Positions 39,597 through 50,048 are shown, counted from the first letter of the stretch. The stretch is DNA of 64,000 bases from Pseudomonadota bacterium (GCA_021790335.1 JAJYEE010000006.1:29467-93466); one strand, 5' to 3'. The notes: generated by a model not told the origin, from the sequence alone. Made by a program: numbers and translations.

Positions 39597-42500
39597 TCAT
39601 TTTCCTTGATCCATCCATTTCGTAGCCAGCAGGTCGTCCAAGGCATCGGCCGGCATGGGTCGGCTGAAATAATAGCCCTGTGCATGTTCGCAGCCTTCTG
39701 CCAGCAGAAAGACCCGTTGTGCGTCGTTCTCCACGCCCTCGGCAATGAGATTGAGCCGGAGGCTTCTGGCGATGGCGATAACAGTGCGCACAATCGCCGC
39801 ATCGCTCGCGTCGCCCGGCAGGTCATTCACGAAGCGGCGGTCAATTTTCAGATACTTCACCGGGAAATCCTTGAGATACGCAAGCGAAGAATAGCCCGTT
39901 CCAAAGTCATCGATTGCCGACTCCACTCCCATGGCGCGAAGTTCGCCGAGCATCCGGCTGGCGGTGCCGGGATCCTGCATCATCAGACTTTCCGTAATCT
40001 CAACTTCCAACAGAGATGGCGATATGCCTGATGCCTCGATGATGGCACCGATGCGTGTGACGAGGTCGGGCTCGCGGAACTGGCGCGCCGAGAGATTTAC
40101 TGCCACGGACAGCGGGACCCCCGCCTGCTCCCAGACCCTGGCCTGCGCACAGGCTTTGCTGAGCGCCCATTCCCCGAGCGCAATGATGAGGCCGGTTTCC
40201 TCTGCCAGAGGAATGAACCGGGACGGAAGAATCAGCCCCAGTTCCGGGTGGTGCCAGCGGAGCAGAGCCTCGACACCGGTGATCCGTCCCGTGGCCAGCT
40301 CGTGCCGCGGCTGGAACTCCAGCGCAAACTCGCCGCGCTCGATGGCGGTGTGCAGGCTGTTGGCCATGGTCATGAAATCGGAGGCTTGCGCGTTCATGCC
40401 GGGCGAGAAGAACTGATTCATGTTGCGACCGGATTCCTTGGCGCGGTACATCGCAATATCCGCATTCTTGAGCAGTGTCGACACGTCGCAACCGTCCTGC
40501 GGGTAGCAGCTTATGCCGATGCTGGCTGTCACGAACAATTCCCGGGAATCCACGGTGAACTTTCTGGCGATCAGTTCATGGAGCTTGTGTGCCAGTGCGG
40601 CCACGTCGGAGGATTCCTTGCATTCGGTCAGGATAATGGCGAACTCGTCCCCGCCCATACGCGACACGGTGTCGATTTCACGTACTCCGTTCCGCAGCCG
40701 TGCGGCTACCTGGCACAGCAACGCATCGCCCACAGAGTGCCCGAGCGTGTCGTTGATTGATTTGAAGCGGTCGAGATCGAGAAACAGCACTGCTGCAGAG
40801 GTCTTGTCGCGCTGTGCTCTGGAGATGGCCTCTTCCAACCGGTCGCGCAGCAGCATGCGGTTTGGCAATTCGGTAAGGGCGTCGTGGGTAGCCAGAAATT
40901 CAAGGCGGGTCTGGTAGTCCTTGTACTGCGATATATCGTTGAAGACACCGACGAAGTGCGACACGTTGCCATCCTGTTCCGGGACCTTGGTGATGGTGAA
41001 CAAGGCAGGGTAGGATTCTCCGGTTCTGCGTCTGGCCCACAGCTCCCCCTGCCAGTATCCGGAGTCATCGAGTGACTGCCACAGAGCCTCGGACATGCTG
41101 TCGTTGTCGCGGTCGGAAGTGATGGTCTCCCACGGCCGTGCAATGACATCTTCCGCCTCAAATCCGGTAATGGAGGCAAAGGACTTGTTGACGAATATGA
41201 TGCGCGCGTTCACATCGGTGATGAAAACGGCTTCGGCGGTATTTTCTAGGGCGCTGGCGACCAGACGCAGCTGATTTTCCGCGTAGGTGTGCGCAAGCCG
41301 TACCCGTAGCGCATGGATGCCGAATGCCAGGTCGTTTGCGAGCTGCTGCAATATGTCTACTTCCTCCTGGCCGAATGCCAGTCGTTGTTCGGCGTAGAGG
41401 CTGAAGTTTCCGTACACCTGATCGTCGTAAATCAAAGGCAGCGATACACTCGATGCATAGCCTCGCGCCAGGGCGGCATCCCGCCAGGGTGCGTAGCGCG
41501 GATCAGTGGCGATGTCGCGGGCCACTTCTGGGCGGCGCTCGCGTATGGAGGTGCCGGCCGCACCGCGACCCCGCTCCGTATCGGCCCAGCTCAGCTCCAC
41601 GTTTTCCACGTAACCGTCGTCATGACCCGATACGGCCACCGGTCGTATCGTCTTCAGCGTGTCATGCTCGGCGTAACCGGCCCAGGCCATGCGATAGGCC
41701 CCGGTTTCCACGAGACTGTGACACGCCTGGTGCAGAAGAGTCAGTTCGTCATGAGCGTGGACGAGACTGTGATTTACCTCGGTCAATACCCGAAGTACGC
41801 GGTTGGCACGGTGAAGCTGCTCGCGTGCGCCAAGCTGTCTGCGTTCCCATTCCGTTTGTTGGCGTACCGTCCAGCGGAAAGTCCATGCGCTGCCAATGGC
41901 AAGCAGCAGAAGCAGTGCATAGGGCACCTCGACGGTGTGCCACCACTGAAGCCATACCATGCTCATCGGAATGGTCAATCCAAAAGTGAGCGGATAATGC
42001 TTCACCCTGTGGAATACGACCAGGCGCGGTGTGCTGTCCAGGGTTGTCAGGCCCCGCGTATAGCCGCTTGTGGCGAATTTCCGGGCACGCAGGGTTCGGA
42101 TCAGGATGCCGTTCTGGGGTCTGCCGTAGACGCGCTGCGGATGGGCGGGGGGCGGCCAAATAAAGATGAGATAGCCGTCGTCGGACAGCAGGCCGCCGAG
42201 GAGGTCAGCCGGTATTGGCAGATTGTTCCAAAGTGCCTGCTCGCTAGACACGGGCAGCACGGCTGATAGCAGAAACCGCACGCGGCCGACTCTGTCACGC
42301 ACCGCGTAACGCAGCGGAATGATCCACTGATGGGCGATGAGTCCGCGTTCGGTTGGGCCCACGACCAGACTGTGCGCTGCCATTGTGAGCTGTATGCCCT
42401 TGGCAAAGGTTGGCCCCGAAAGATCGGGCAGCGGTGCGTCGGAAGTCTTTCTTGACGATGCCAGGATCTGCCCGCTGGGCGCCAGCATGACGACCGCGCG

Positions 42501-42815
42501 CAGTTCGGGATTCGCCTTCTGGAAATGTCGCAGCCGTACTTCGGTGCGTCGCGGATGTCGGGTCGGACCCAATGTGAGCAGTTGCTGGCCAAGCGCGTGC
42601 AGGCCGTGCTCGTAGTGGCGCAAAGTGTCCTCGGTGGAGCGGGCAAACAGGCCGGACACCAGGCTCAGGCGGCGGATCTGCCGATGTTCAACGGAATGGA
42701 ACGAGACCACGCTGTAGATGAGTGCCGTCAATGACAGCAGTAACAGCAGGATTACGAACGCGAACGCAAGATTGGCGACGATCCTTGATTCCTGCCGCTC
42801 ATCCATGCCGCTCAT
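39597..42815 (-). CDS. Membrane-bound GAF-PAS-GGDEF-EAL cyclic-di-GMP protein
   Basis: With the start used here the product has 1072 residues. A membrane helix (about 12-35) is followed by a periplasmic sensor domain (about 40-295), a second helix (about 297-314), a GAF domain (about 355-500), a PAS domain (about 515-635), a diguanylate cyclase domain and a phosphodiesterase domain. The cyclase motif GGDEF and its inhibitory RxxD site (REID five residues before) are intact, and so are EALLRW and DDFGTGYSSL of the EAL domain. Both activities are therefore possible. Start sites are uncertain: GTG 42872, ATG 42815 and ATG 42806 are in frame, and two of them lie in a 13-bp tandem repeat. Confidence 0.9.
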   Translation of the reverse strand: MSGMDERQESRIVANLAFAFVILLLLLSLTALIYSVVSFHSVEHRQIRRLSLVSGLFARSTEDTLRHYEHGLHALGQQLLTLGPTRHPRRTEVRLRHFQKANPELRAVVMLAPSGQILASSRKTSDAPLPDLSGPTFAKGIQLTMAAHSLVVGPTERGLIAHQWIIPLRYAVRDRVGRVRFLLSAVLPVSSEQALWNNLPIPADLLGGLLSDDGYLIFIWPPPAHPQRVYGRPQNGILIRTLRARKFATSGYTRGLTTLDSTPRLVVFHRVKHYPLTFGLTIPMSMVWLQWWHTVEVPYALLLLLAIGSAWTFRWTVRQQTEWERRQLGAREQLHRANRVLRVLTEVNHSLVHAHDELTLLHQACHSLVETGAYRMAWAGYAEHDTLKTIRPVAVSGHDDGYVENVELSWADTERGRGAAGTSIRERRPEVARDIATDPRYAPWRDAALARGYASSVSLPLIYDDQVYGNFSLYAEQRLAFGQEEVDILQQLANDLAFGIHALRVRLAHTYAENQLRLVASALENTAEAVFITDVNARIIFVNKSFASITGFEAEDVIARPWETITSDRDNDSMSEALWQSLDDSGYWQGELWARRRTGESYPALFTITKVPEQDGNVSHFVGVFNDISQYKDYQTRLEFLATHDALTELPNRMLLRDRLEEAISRAQRDKTSAAVLFLDLDRFKSINDTLGHSVGDALLCQVAARLRNGVREIDTVSRMGGDEFAIILTECKESSDVAALAHKLHELIARKFTVDSRELFVTASIGISCYPQDGCDVSTLLKNADIAMYRAKESGRNMNQFFSPGMNAQASDFMTMANSLHTAIERGEFALEFQPRHELATGRITGVEALLRWHHPELGLILPSRFIPLAEETGLIIALGEWALSKACAQARVWEQAGVPLSVAVNLSARQFREPDLVTRIGAIIEASGISPSLLEVEITESLMMQDPGTASRMLGELRAMGVESAIDDFGTGYSSLAYLKDFPVKYLKIDRRFVNDLPGDASDAAIVRTVIAIARSLRLNLIAEGVENDAQRVFLLAEGCEHAQGYYFSRPMPADALDDLLATKWMDQGK

Positions 42816-42819
42816 CCAT
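42794..42819. repeat. 13-bp tandem duplication at the start of the GGDEF-EAL gene
   Basis: GCCGCTCATCCAT occurs twice in direct tandem (42794-42806 and 42807-42819), followed by a partial third copy GCCG. The unit length is not a multiple of three. Each copy carries two ATG triplets on the minus strand, so the copies create alternative start codons. Confidence 0.8.
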
Positions 42820-43162
42820 GCCGACGGTGCCGGACCCCAGGCTGTTCGGGGAACTACGTTGATCTTTGACACTTTATTACGAAACCGCGGACATCATCAA
42901 GTTGTTCGAAGCAATGTTATTACGATCCCGATCGGTCCGGACTGGATCGCGCTGCTATGCCTGGGCTGAATCGCCGCGGCTCCGGCTCGATCCGGAGAAG
43001 CGTGTTCATGTGGCGGCTGCATCGCATCGGGATAACGCGGATTTCGGTCGCAGAGCGCTATCGCGACTCTACATTCGAAAATATGCGTACGCTGCGGTCA
43101 GTTGTTGCCTGCAACCATGCGGATCCGCGGGCGTCCGAGTGGCCTGCCACCAATGATGAGGC

Positions 43163-45157
43163 TCATGATGAGCCAAGCATGCCGCGCAGACTGGCGAGGT
43201 GCGCATCGGCGCGCTCCTGACGCTCCTGCGGGTCTGCGCTAGCAGCCTCGTCCTGCCACTCGAGATCGTCCGCTGGAAGTTCGGACAGAAAACGGCTCGG
43301 CTCGCAATCGGAGATCTCCCCGTAGCGTTTGCGACGGCGCGCGAACGAAAAGCTGAGTGTTTTGCGCGCCCGCGTGATGCCCACATAGGCAAGGCGACGT
43401 TCCTCTTCGATGGTGTCCTGCTCTACGCTGGTTCGGTGGGGAAGCAGGCCCTCTTCCATTCCGACCAGGTAAACATGGGGAAACTCCAGACCCTTGGCCG
43501 CATGCAGCGTCATGAGCGAAACCTGATCGGCACTGGCATCCGGCTCATCGTTGTCGAGCATCCCGATGAGACAGATGCGCGCGACGGTTTCCGCGAAAGA
43601 CAGCTCGCCGTCGCGGGCAGCAAGCCGGCGCAGCCAGTCGAGCAGGTCGGTGACGTTTTCCGTGCGCTTCTGCGCCGCTGCGGGGCTGTCGGAAGTTTCT
43701 TCCAGCCATGCGGCGTATTGAGTCTCGTCGACGATCTCTTTTGCCAGGGCCGCTGCGTCCGCCTCCGGCGCACGTTCGGACAGGTCGGTAATCCATGTGG
43801 CAAAGCGGCGCAGCGCCGCGAGCTGTCGTGCACTGAGTTGTCCGGCAAGGCCGTCATCAAGCGCGGCGTCCGTGAGGCCGAGTCCCTGCCGGGCGGCGTA
43901 TTGGCTCAGCCCTTCCAGGGTCGCCGCACCGATTTCGCGCCGCGGCGTGTTGGCGATCCGCAGAAAGGCATTGTTGTCCGCGGGATTTGCCACCAAGCGG
44001 AAATAGGCCATGATGTCGCGGATCTCGCTGCGGTCGAAGAACGAAGTGCTGCCGCTGAGATAATAGGGGATTCGCTGTTCACGCAGGGCACGTTCGAACA
44101 CGCGTGCCTGGTGGTTGCCGCGGTACAGCAGCGCGTAATCCCGGAATGCCGTGCGATGTGTAAACTTGTGGTGCAGCAGTTGCGCGACGACGCGGTCGGC
44201 TTCATGCTCTTCGTCGCGTGCCACGATCACGCGGATGGGATCACCGTAGCCGAGGTCGCTCCACAGCCGCTTTTCGTGTACGTGCGGGTTGTTCTTTATC
44301 AGGAAGTTGGCCGCCTTGAGAATACGGCCGGCCGAACGGTAGTTCTGTTCCAGTTTGATGACCCTGAGATCGGGGAAATCGCTTTCCAGCTGAAACAGGT
44401 TCTCCGGCCGTGCGCCCCGCCACGCGTACACGGACTGGTCATCGTCTCCGACAACCGTCAGGGCGCCGCGCGTTCCGACGAGCTGCCGGACCAGGTGGTA
44501 CTGGCAGGCATTCGTGTCCTGGTACTCGTCGACCAGCAGATAGCTGATACGCTGCTGCCAGGCCGATAGGACGTCGGGATGCTTGGCAAAAATCAGTGCC
44601 GGCTGAAGAATGAGGTCGTCGAAGTCGACGGCATTGCAGGCTTTGAGGTGGCGCTGATACTCGGGGTAGAGTTTGGCGGCCTGTGTTGCCAGCGGATCTG
44701 CGTCGGCCGCGACCAGGGCCTGGTCCGGTTCGATCATGGCATTTTTCCAGCGCGAGATCTGGCGCTGCACTTCTTCGGCCATGCTGTTGTGCGCTAGATC
44801 GCGGACAAGTCCGAGACTATCCGTGGAGTCGTAGATCGAGAAGCCTGGCCGATAGCCGGCACGGTTGTTCTCGGCGCGCAGGATGCGTAGGCCGAGCGTG
44901 TGGAACGTGGATATGGCCAGGCCCTTGGCATCGCCGCCGGTGAGCAGCGCGGCTACACGGGTCTTCATTTCGCGGGCAGCTTTATTGGTAAACGTGACCG
45001 CCGCAATGTTCGACGGTGCAATCCCTCGCTCGCGCACGAGGAGGGCTATCTTGCGCGTTATGACCGAAGTTTTGCCGCTGCCGGCGCCGGCGAGCACCAG
45101 CAGTGGGCCTGTCGTGTAGCGTACGGCCTCTTTCTGGCGGGGATTGAGTTCAGACAA
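43163..45157 (-). CDS. rep: ATP-dependent DNA helicase Rep
   Basis: Rep is a 3'-to-5' superfamily 1 helicase that helps replication forks pass bound proteins. The 664-residue protein has all motifs: LVLAGAGSGKTSVITRKIA (motif I), AAVTFTNKAAREMK (Ia), LLVDEYQDTN (II), VVGDDDQSVYAWRGA (III), LEQNYRS (IV), LMTLHAAKGLEFPHVYLVG (V) and RRLAYVGITRARK (VI). Residues such as HLKACNAVDFDDLIL fit Rep better than UvrD. No strong binding site is seen before ATG 45157. It is divergent from gltA. Confidence 0.93.
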   Translation of the reverse strand: MSELNPRQKEAVRYTTGPLLVLAGAGSGKTSVITRKIALLVRERGIAPSNIAAVTFTNKAAREMKTRVAALLTGGDAKGLAISTFHTLGLRILRAENNRAGYRPGFSIYDSTDSLGLVRDLAHNSMAEEVQRQISRWKNAMIEPDQALVAADADPLATQAAKLYPEYQRHLKACNAVDFDDLILQPALIFAKHPDVLSAWQQRISYLLVDEYQDTNACQYHLVRQLVGTRGALTVVGDDDQSVYAWRGARPENLFQLESDFPDLRVIKLEQNYRSAGRILKAANFLIKNNPHVHEKRLWSDLGYGDPIRVIVARDEEHEADRVVAQLLHHKFTHRTAFRDYALLYRGNHQARVFERALREQRIPYYLSGSTSFFDRSEIRDIMAYFRLVANPADNNAFLRIANTPRREIGAATLEGLSQYAARQGLGLTDAALDDGLAGQLSARQLAALRRFATWITDLSERAPEADAAALAKEIVDETQYAAWLEETSDSPAAAQKRTENVTDLLDWLRRLAARDGELSFAETVARICLIGMLDNDEPDASADQVSLMTLHAAKGLEFPHVYLVGMEEGLLPHRTSVEQDTIEEERRLAYVGITRARKTLSFSFARRRKRYGEISDCEPSRFLSELPADDLEWQDEAASADPQERQERADAHLASLRGMLGSS

Positions 45158-45468
45158 GAAAGTGGTGCTTTGCTTTTTCTGGTTGAAGGGGGGTGGCGGA
45201 TGGATTCTAACCTGAATCCCGCGCTACCAACAGTCCGTTGGTCGTGCGCTTCCGGTCTGCGCGGGCTGGCGGCCAGTCTTCATCGCGGAAGCCGGACCGA
45301 TGAAAGCCGCGGTGGCCGCTACCGGGCCTACCGCGGCCTTGGGGTAGACCACCGGTCCCACGGCGACGCAACGGCGAGGTCGCCATCCCGGATACCAGAC
45401 GGCCGACTGGTGATAACGTGGGGTAGCGGAATGCAGTTGCCGACGTTGCCCCGTACCGCTGTGAAAAC
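45158..45468. other. Intergenic stretch between rep and gltA
   Basis: This GC-rich segment holds no gene I can support. It contains imperfect GC-rich dyads but no T-tailed hairpin. It should carry the divergent rep promoter, which I cannot place. Confidence 0.5.
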
Positions 45469-45497
45469 TTGTTTGCGCCGCCGGTACTCACTGTATT
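45469..45497 (+). promoter_or_regulatory. Possible gltA promoter
   Basis: TTGTTT (45469-45474) and TGTATT (45492-45497) are 17 bp apart, about 127 bp before the gltA ATG. The match is moderate. The implied leader is about 120 bases. Confidence 0.35.
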
Positions 45498-45623
45498 AAG
45501 GTTAAGCCGAAGCCACCGGCAGCGGGGCGCGCAGCCTGTGGTCTATAGTCTGTTGTAGCCAGGGTCCGCGGTCTTTTTGGATCGATGCCGCGGCTTGATC
45601 CAGTATCCGACTGAGCAACGATC

Positions 45624-46913
45624 ATGAGCACCAAATATGTAAATGCGGTCATTTCCGAGACGCAGGGCGACGAGAGCCTGCCCATACTGGAAGGAACAAT
45701 GGGAGCGCCGGCGGTGGATATCCAGACGCTCTATGCGCGCCACGGTCTGCTCGCCTATGATCCGGGGTTCCGGTCAACTGCATCATGCAAGAGTGCGATC
45801 ACCTTCGTCGATGGCGACGCCGGGGTGCTGTTGTACCGCGGATATCCCATCGAGGAGCTTGCCCAGCACAGCAGCTTCGTGGAGGTGGCTTATCTGCTGA
45901 TATACGGGGAGCTTCCCGACCCGAAGGACATGGCCGCCTTCCAGGCCGCGATCCATCAGCACAACCTGCTGCATGAGCAGGTGCTGTATTTCTACCGCGG
46001 CTTTCGCCGCGATGCCCATCCGATGGCGGTCATGATCGGTGTTGTTGGAGCACTTTCCGCCTTCTATCACGACGTCATCAACATCAGTAACCAGCAGCAG
46101 CGCGAGCTTGCGGCGATCCGGCTTATCGCCAAGATGCCGACGATCGCGGCAGCCTGCTACACTTACAGCATTGGACGTCCGCAGCGCTACCCCAACAACG
46201 GCCTCGATTATGCTGCGAATTTCATACAGATGCTGTTCGGTGTGCCCAGCTCCGAAATGGAGGTTAACCCGGTGGTGGCGCGTGCCCTCGACCGCATCCT
46301 CATCCTGCATGCCGACCATGAGCAGAACGCGTCGACATCGACCGTGCGGCTTGCAGCCTCCTCTGGCGCAAACCCGTTTGCCTGCGTGGCGGCGGGCATT
46401 GCCAGCCTCTGGGGTCCGGCCCACGGCGGCGCGAACGAAGCGGTGCTCAAAATGCTCATGGAGATCGGAAGTCCGGAGAATATTCCGAAGGCGATCGCCC
46501 GTGCCAAGGACAAGAATGATCCGTTCCGCCTGATGGGGTTCGGTCATCGTATCTACAAAAACTTCGACCCGCGCTCGCGCGTGATCCAGGAAAGCGCGCG
46601 CGAAGTGCTTCATCACCTCGGGATCGACGATCCATTGCTCGAGATTGCGGTGAAGCTCGAGGAGATAGCCCTGCAGGATGAGTATTTTATCGAGCGCAAG
46701 CTGTATCCCAACGTGGACTTCTATTCGGGAATACTGCTGCGTGCCATGGGGTTGCCGATGAACATGTTTACCGCGATTTTCGCGGTGGCGCGTACCGCCG
46801 GGTGGGTCAGTCACTGGCTGGAGCTTCATCAGGAAACGCATGGCATCGACCGGCCGCGGCAGCTTTATGTCGGGCAGCCGCGCAGGAGTTATCCAGGCAA
46901 AGTCCCGGCCTGA
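45624..46913 (+). CDS. gltA: Citrate synthase (type II)
   Basis: GltA condenses acetyl-CoA and oxaloacetate at the entry to the citric acid cycle. The 429-residue length and N-terminal domain fit the hexameric, NADH-sensitive type of Gram-negatives. The catalytic histidines and aspartate are readable in [11 protein letters not shown] (about 230), GPAHGGANE (about 266) and [13 protein letters not shown] (about 305-317), with the aspartate near residue 362 in NVDFYSG. ATG 45624 begins [14 protein letters not shown]. Confidence 0.95.
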   Translation: MSTKYVNAVISETQGDESLPILEGTMGAPAVDIQTLYARHGLLAYDPGFRSTASCKSAITFVDGDAGVLLYRGYPIEELAQHSSFVEVAYLLIYGELPDPKDMAAFQAAIHQHNLLHEQVLYFYRGFRRDAHPMAVMIGVVGALSAFYHDVINISNQQQRELAAIRLIAKMPTIAAACYTYSIGRPQRYPNNGLDYAANFIQMLFGVPSSEMEVNPVVARALDRILILHADHEQNASTSTVRLAASSGANPFACVAAGIASLWGPAHGGANEAVLKMLMEIGSPENIPKAIARAKDKNDPFRLMGFGHRIYKNFDPRSRVIQESAREVLHHLGIDDPLLEIAVKLEEIALQDEYFIERKLYPNVDFYSGILLRAMGLPMNMFTAIFAVARTAGWVSHWLELHQETHGIDRPRQLYVGQPRRSYPGKVPA

Positions 46914-47181
46914 TCCGCGGGCGCCGACGATGCGTTGCACCGATGTGCGAATCCCGGGCATCGAGAAGTCACGGCCGCGGCAGGAGGTGTGGTTCGCTTC
47001 TGGCACCGATTGCGGTGCGATGCCCGGGCGCGAAATGCCACCAGCGACTTTTCAGGCGGCTGCTTGAGGAAGATGCATGTGCCCCGGGCGGGTTACCCTG
47101 AGCCGTTCCCGAGCCTTGCGTGGACCCGGCCCAGCAGGCCTGCAGCGTTCCGGGAGAGACACCTAAGCGGTCGGGCATGTA

Positions 47182-48369
47182 TTAGGGGCGCATCGCTGCG
47201 GCGGGCACACTTAGTCCGAACCACACGGCCGTAGCAAGGAGCAACGCAGCCAGCATTTCGAATCCTGCGGCGAAGCCGAGTGCGCCGATGATTGCACCCG
47301 TGATCACCGGTCCTGCGGCCTGGCCAGTATCCATGATGGTTCTCAGCATGCCCATCGACGTACCCAGCCGGTCCTGGCGGCTTAGGTCGCCAACGAGTGC
47401 GGTCGTGGACGATGTGACGCTCGCGAAGCCCGCGCCGAAGACAATGCCCAGCGCCGTCAGCGGCAGCAGCGATGTGAACAGCGGCAGCATTGCGACGCCG
47501 ATCGTTGCGACAACCAGACCCACGAGGATTGCCGGTCTGCGTCCGATGCGGTCCGAAACGCGCCCGGCCAGTGGCTTGACCAGAGCGACGCAAACCAGCT
47601 GAAGACCGAGGATTACGCCGATCTTCCAGGCGGCGATGCCGCAAGTCTGCGCGTAGACAGCGAGGAACGCCTCGACCGCACCAAATACGAAATATTGCGC
47701 GGCTTCGGTGACGCTGGTGGCGAGCAGGGCCCTATTGTGCAGCGTCGCCGCCAAGGTGTCGCGCAATGCCGGCAAAGCCCGGGAGCGGGCTGCCGGTGAT
47801 GGCGGTCTCTCGCTGTCTCGCGGCAGGAGCATGCCGAGCGCCAACGCCATGACTCCTCCTGCAGCGCAGGCGAGATAGACCGCATGGAAGCCCGCAAGCG
47901 AGATCAATGTGCCGCCCAGGAACGGCGCGACCGAACGGCCGACGATTGTTACCGACGAATAGGCAGAGAGCATCTGCGCGCGATCCTTGACGTAGTGGCT
48001 GGCGATCCAGGCGCTCGCCACTGTGCCGAAAATCGCGGTTGCGAATCCATGGTAGAAGCGCACAAGCACGAGTTGCCATACGTCGGCTACCGGCAGGTAC
48101 AGGAAGGGCGCGGTGGCGAATACAACAAGTGCCGCCATCAGCAGTCGGCGCTTTCCAACGAAATCGGAAAGCATTCCGGCAGGCAGGCTGATAAGTATGC
48201 CGGTTACCGTTGAAGCCATGACCACCGAGCCGATTTCGGGGGACGTTGCCCCCAGATGGACTGCGAACAGCGGAAGTGCCGGGGTTTTTGACAGAGTGGA
48301 GCTCAGGATGGCAAATGCGCCGGTTGCTGCCAGAAGCAGGAATGATCGCCGCTCACTTATCCCACCCAT
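47182..48369 (-). CDS. MFS transporter
   Basis: The 395-residue protein has about 12 membrane helices and the MFS inter-helix motif GMLSDFVGKRRLL after helix 2 (about residues 59-71), repeated in the second half as GRVSDRIGRRPAI. These are the arrangement of a drug/H+ antiporter-like family, but substrate cannot be inferred. AGGAGGAAGCG directly precedes ATG 48369. It converges on gltA and is divergent from the lipoprotein gene. Confidence 0.88.
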   Translation of the reverse strand: MGGISERRSFLLLAATGAFAILSSTLSKTPALPLFAVHLGATSPEIGSVVMASTVTGILISLPAGMLSDFVGKRRLLMAALVVFATAPFLYLPVADVWQLVLVRFYHGFATAIFGTVASAWIASHYVKDRAQMLSAYSSVTIVGRSVAPFLGGTLISLAGFHAVYLACAAGGVMALALGMLLPRDSERPPSPAARSRALPALRDTLAATLHNRALLATSVTEAAQYFVFGAVEAFLAVYAQTCGIAAWKIGVILGLQLVCVALVKPLAGRVSDRIGRRPAILVGLVVATIGVAMLPLFTSLLPLTALGIVFGAGFASVTSSTTALVGDLSRQDRLGTSMGMLRTIMDTGQAAGPVITGAIIGALGFAAGFEMLAALLLATAVWFGLSVPAAAMRP

Positions 48370-48504
48370 CGCTTCCTCCTGCGGTTTTCCTGCACACTGT
48401 GTATCATACCGTCAGCCCACCGGATGGCCGGTGAGCGAGCCACGGTCCGCAAGATGCTGCATGACGCATCGGCGGCAATCCGCAATATCGCAAATCCGGG
48501 AGGC

Positions 48505-48903
48505 ATGGTCGTGCGCAAACAGTTTCTGGTCCTGGTATCCGCCAGTATGCTCTGCGGCTGTATCGCCCAGGCACTCACCTCCGGGCATATCGCGTTCAGT
48601 GATGATGGTGCCGGCGCGGTTCCGCGGATCAGCGCCCATGAACGCATGGTTATCCACGATTACTGCGCGAATCGTGTTCGCGCCGCACAGGACAGCCGTA
48701 TAGCGTCAGGATTACGCGCCAACCACCGGCTTCCGCCCCGGTTGGCATATCACAATTTGCCGACACGGCTCGAGAGCCGGCTGGAGCCGCTGCCGCAGCC
48801 GTATGCGCGCGTGATAGTCGGAACAGACGTGCTGGTGATCAATCGTCACACGCGGATGATTGTCGATCTCGCCCGCGGCGCTTGCGAACCGCGCCAGTAC
48901 TGA
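48505..48903 (+). CDS. Small lipoprotein resembling CigR/RcnB-family proteins
   Basis: The 132-residue product starts with a basic N terminus and hydrophobic segment ending in a lipobox-like LCGC (cysteine near residue 18), so it is probably an outer-membrane or periplasmic lipoprotein. The C-terminal part, with LPPRLAYHNLPTRLESRLEP and VIVGTDVLVINRHTRMIVDL, resembles the RcnB/CigR superfamily, where repeats of LPPGL and a terminal short beta domain occur. Function is unknown. ATG 48505 follows GGGAGGC; a start at 48424 is rejected. Confidence 0.7.
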   Translation: MVVRKQFLVLVSASMLCGCIAQALTSGHIAFSDDGAGAVPRISAHERMVIHDYCANRVRAAQDSRIASGLRANHRLPPRLAYHNLPTRLESRLEPLPQPYARVIVGTDVLVINRHTRMIVDLARGACEPRQY

Positions 48904-48926
48904 CCTCCACAAGCCTGAACCGACTG

Positions 48927-50048
48927 CTATTTCTTGGCCAGGAAGTTTTTGGCCAGCTCTCGGCGTTTCTCGTAGGCCTCGCGTGCCACCGCGACGTCTT
49001 CCAGGAACAACGGCAATTCTTCCAGCAGCAGCGCCTGCGGGCCGTCGACGAGCGCCTTTTTCGGCGCCGGGTGGAAGTCCACGAGAACCATGTTGGCGCC
49101 AGCGATGACTCCCTGAGCGGTGACGTGCTGGATGTCGAGCAGCCCATCCGGAGAACGGTCACGCGTGCCCACCGAGTGGGACGGGTCCACGCACACGGGC
49201 ATGCGCGTCAGGCGTTTCACCACCGGCACGTGGGCAAAGTCGACGAAGTTGCGGTGCGGGTCGCCCATGTTCGTCTTCATGCCGCGCAGGCCAAATACCA
49301 CGTTGCGGTTGCCGGCGCTTGCCAGGTACTCGGCGGCATTGAGCGATTCTTCCAGCGTGATGCCGAAGCCGCGCTTGAGCAACACCGGTAGCTCGCGCTG
49401 TCTTCCCACGATCTTCAGCAGCTCGAAATTCTGCGTGTTGCGTGTGCCGATTTGCAGCATGACCCCTGTGGGCTTTCCGGTGCGCTCCAACGCTTCGCGG
49501 ATCTCGTCGAGATGCGAGTCGTGGGTGATCTCCATGGCGATCACTTTTATGCCGTACTTGCCGGCGAGTTCGAACACCCACGGCAGGCAGTCGTGGCCGA
49601 GGCCCTGGAAGGCATACGGATTGGTGCGCGGCTTATAGGCGCCCATGCGCGTGCATGTCTGGCCATTGTCGCGCAACGCCCGCATCATTTGTTCCACGTG
49701 TTCGGGCGTATCCACGGCGCACAGCCCCGCGAACACATTCAAGCTGTCCTGGCTGAAGTGAACGCCGTTGTAGTCGAATCCGGTAGGGCGCTGGTCGTCG
49801 TGATGGCGGCCGAGAATGCGATATTCCTCGGATACCCGGACGACGCGCTCGACCCCGGGCAGCGACTCGATCTCCCCGCGATCCAGGACCGCGGTATCGC
49901 CGATGAGGTAGATTTCGGTGAGGGTTTGCTGCGACCCCGCTTCTTCATGAATCCGGGTAGTGATATTGCGTTTGTTGCGCAGCACATCCAGTATCTGCTG
50001 GAATTCCGGGCTGTTTCGGCCGGCATGAGGTTTGAGGATGATAATCAT
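48927..50048 (-). CDS. aroF: 3-deoxy-D-arabino-heptulosonate 7-phosphate synthase (type I-beta)
   Basis: The enzyme condenses phosphoenolpyruvate and erythrose-4-phosphate at the start of aromatic amino acid synthesis. The 373-residue protein has an N-terminal ferredoxin-like regulatory domain (about 1-70; MIIILKPHAG) and a TIM barrel with GAYKPRTNPYAFQGLG, LKRGFGITLEE and VCVDPSHSVGTRD, features of the beta subclass found in Thermotoga and Gram-positives rather than the E. coli AroFGH type. ATG 50048 follows AAGGAAAAGCC. The regulatory domain predicts feedback control by an aromatic amino acid. Confidence 0.92.
   Translation of the reverse strand: MIIILKPHAGRNSPEFQQILDVLRNKRNITTRIHEEAGSQQTLTEIYLIGDTAVLDRGEIESLPGVERVVRVSEEYRILGRHHDDQRPTGFDYNGVHFSQDSLNVFAGLCAVDTPEHVEQMMRALRDNGQTCTRMGAYKPRTNPYAFQGLGHDCLPWVFELAGKYGIKVIAMEITHDSHLDEIREALERTGKPTGVMLQIGTRNTQNFELLKIVGRQRELPVLLKRGFGITLEESLNAAEYLASAGNRNVVFGLRGMKTNMGDPHRNFVDFAHVPVVKRLTRMPVCVDPSHSVGTRDRSPDGLLDIQHVTAQGVIAGANMVLVDFHPAPKKALVDGPQALLLEELPLFLEDVAVAREAYEKRRELAKNFLAKK

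Noticed and set aside
42794..42819. CRISPR-like repeat
   Set aside because: There are only two 13-bp copies in direct tandem with no spacer; it is a simple tandem duplication.
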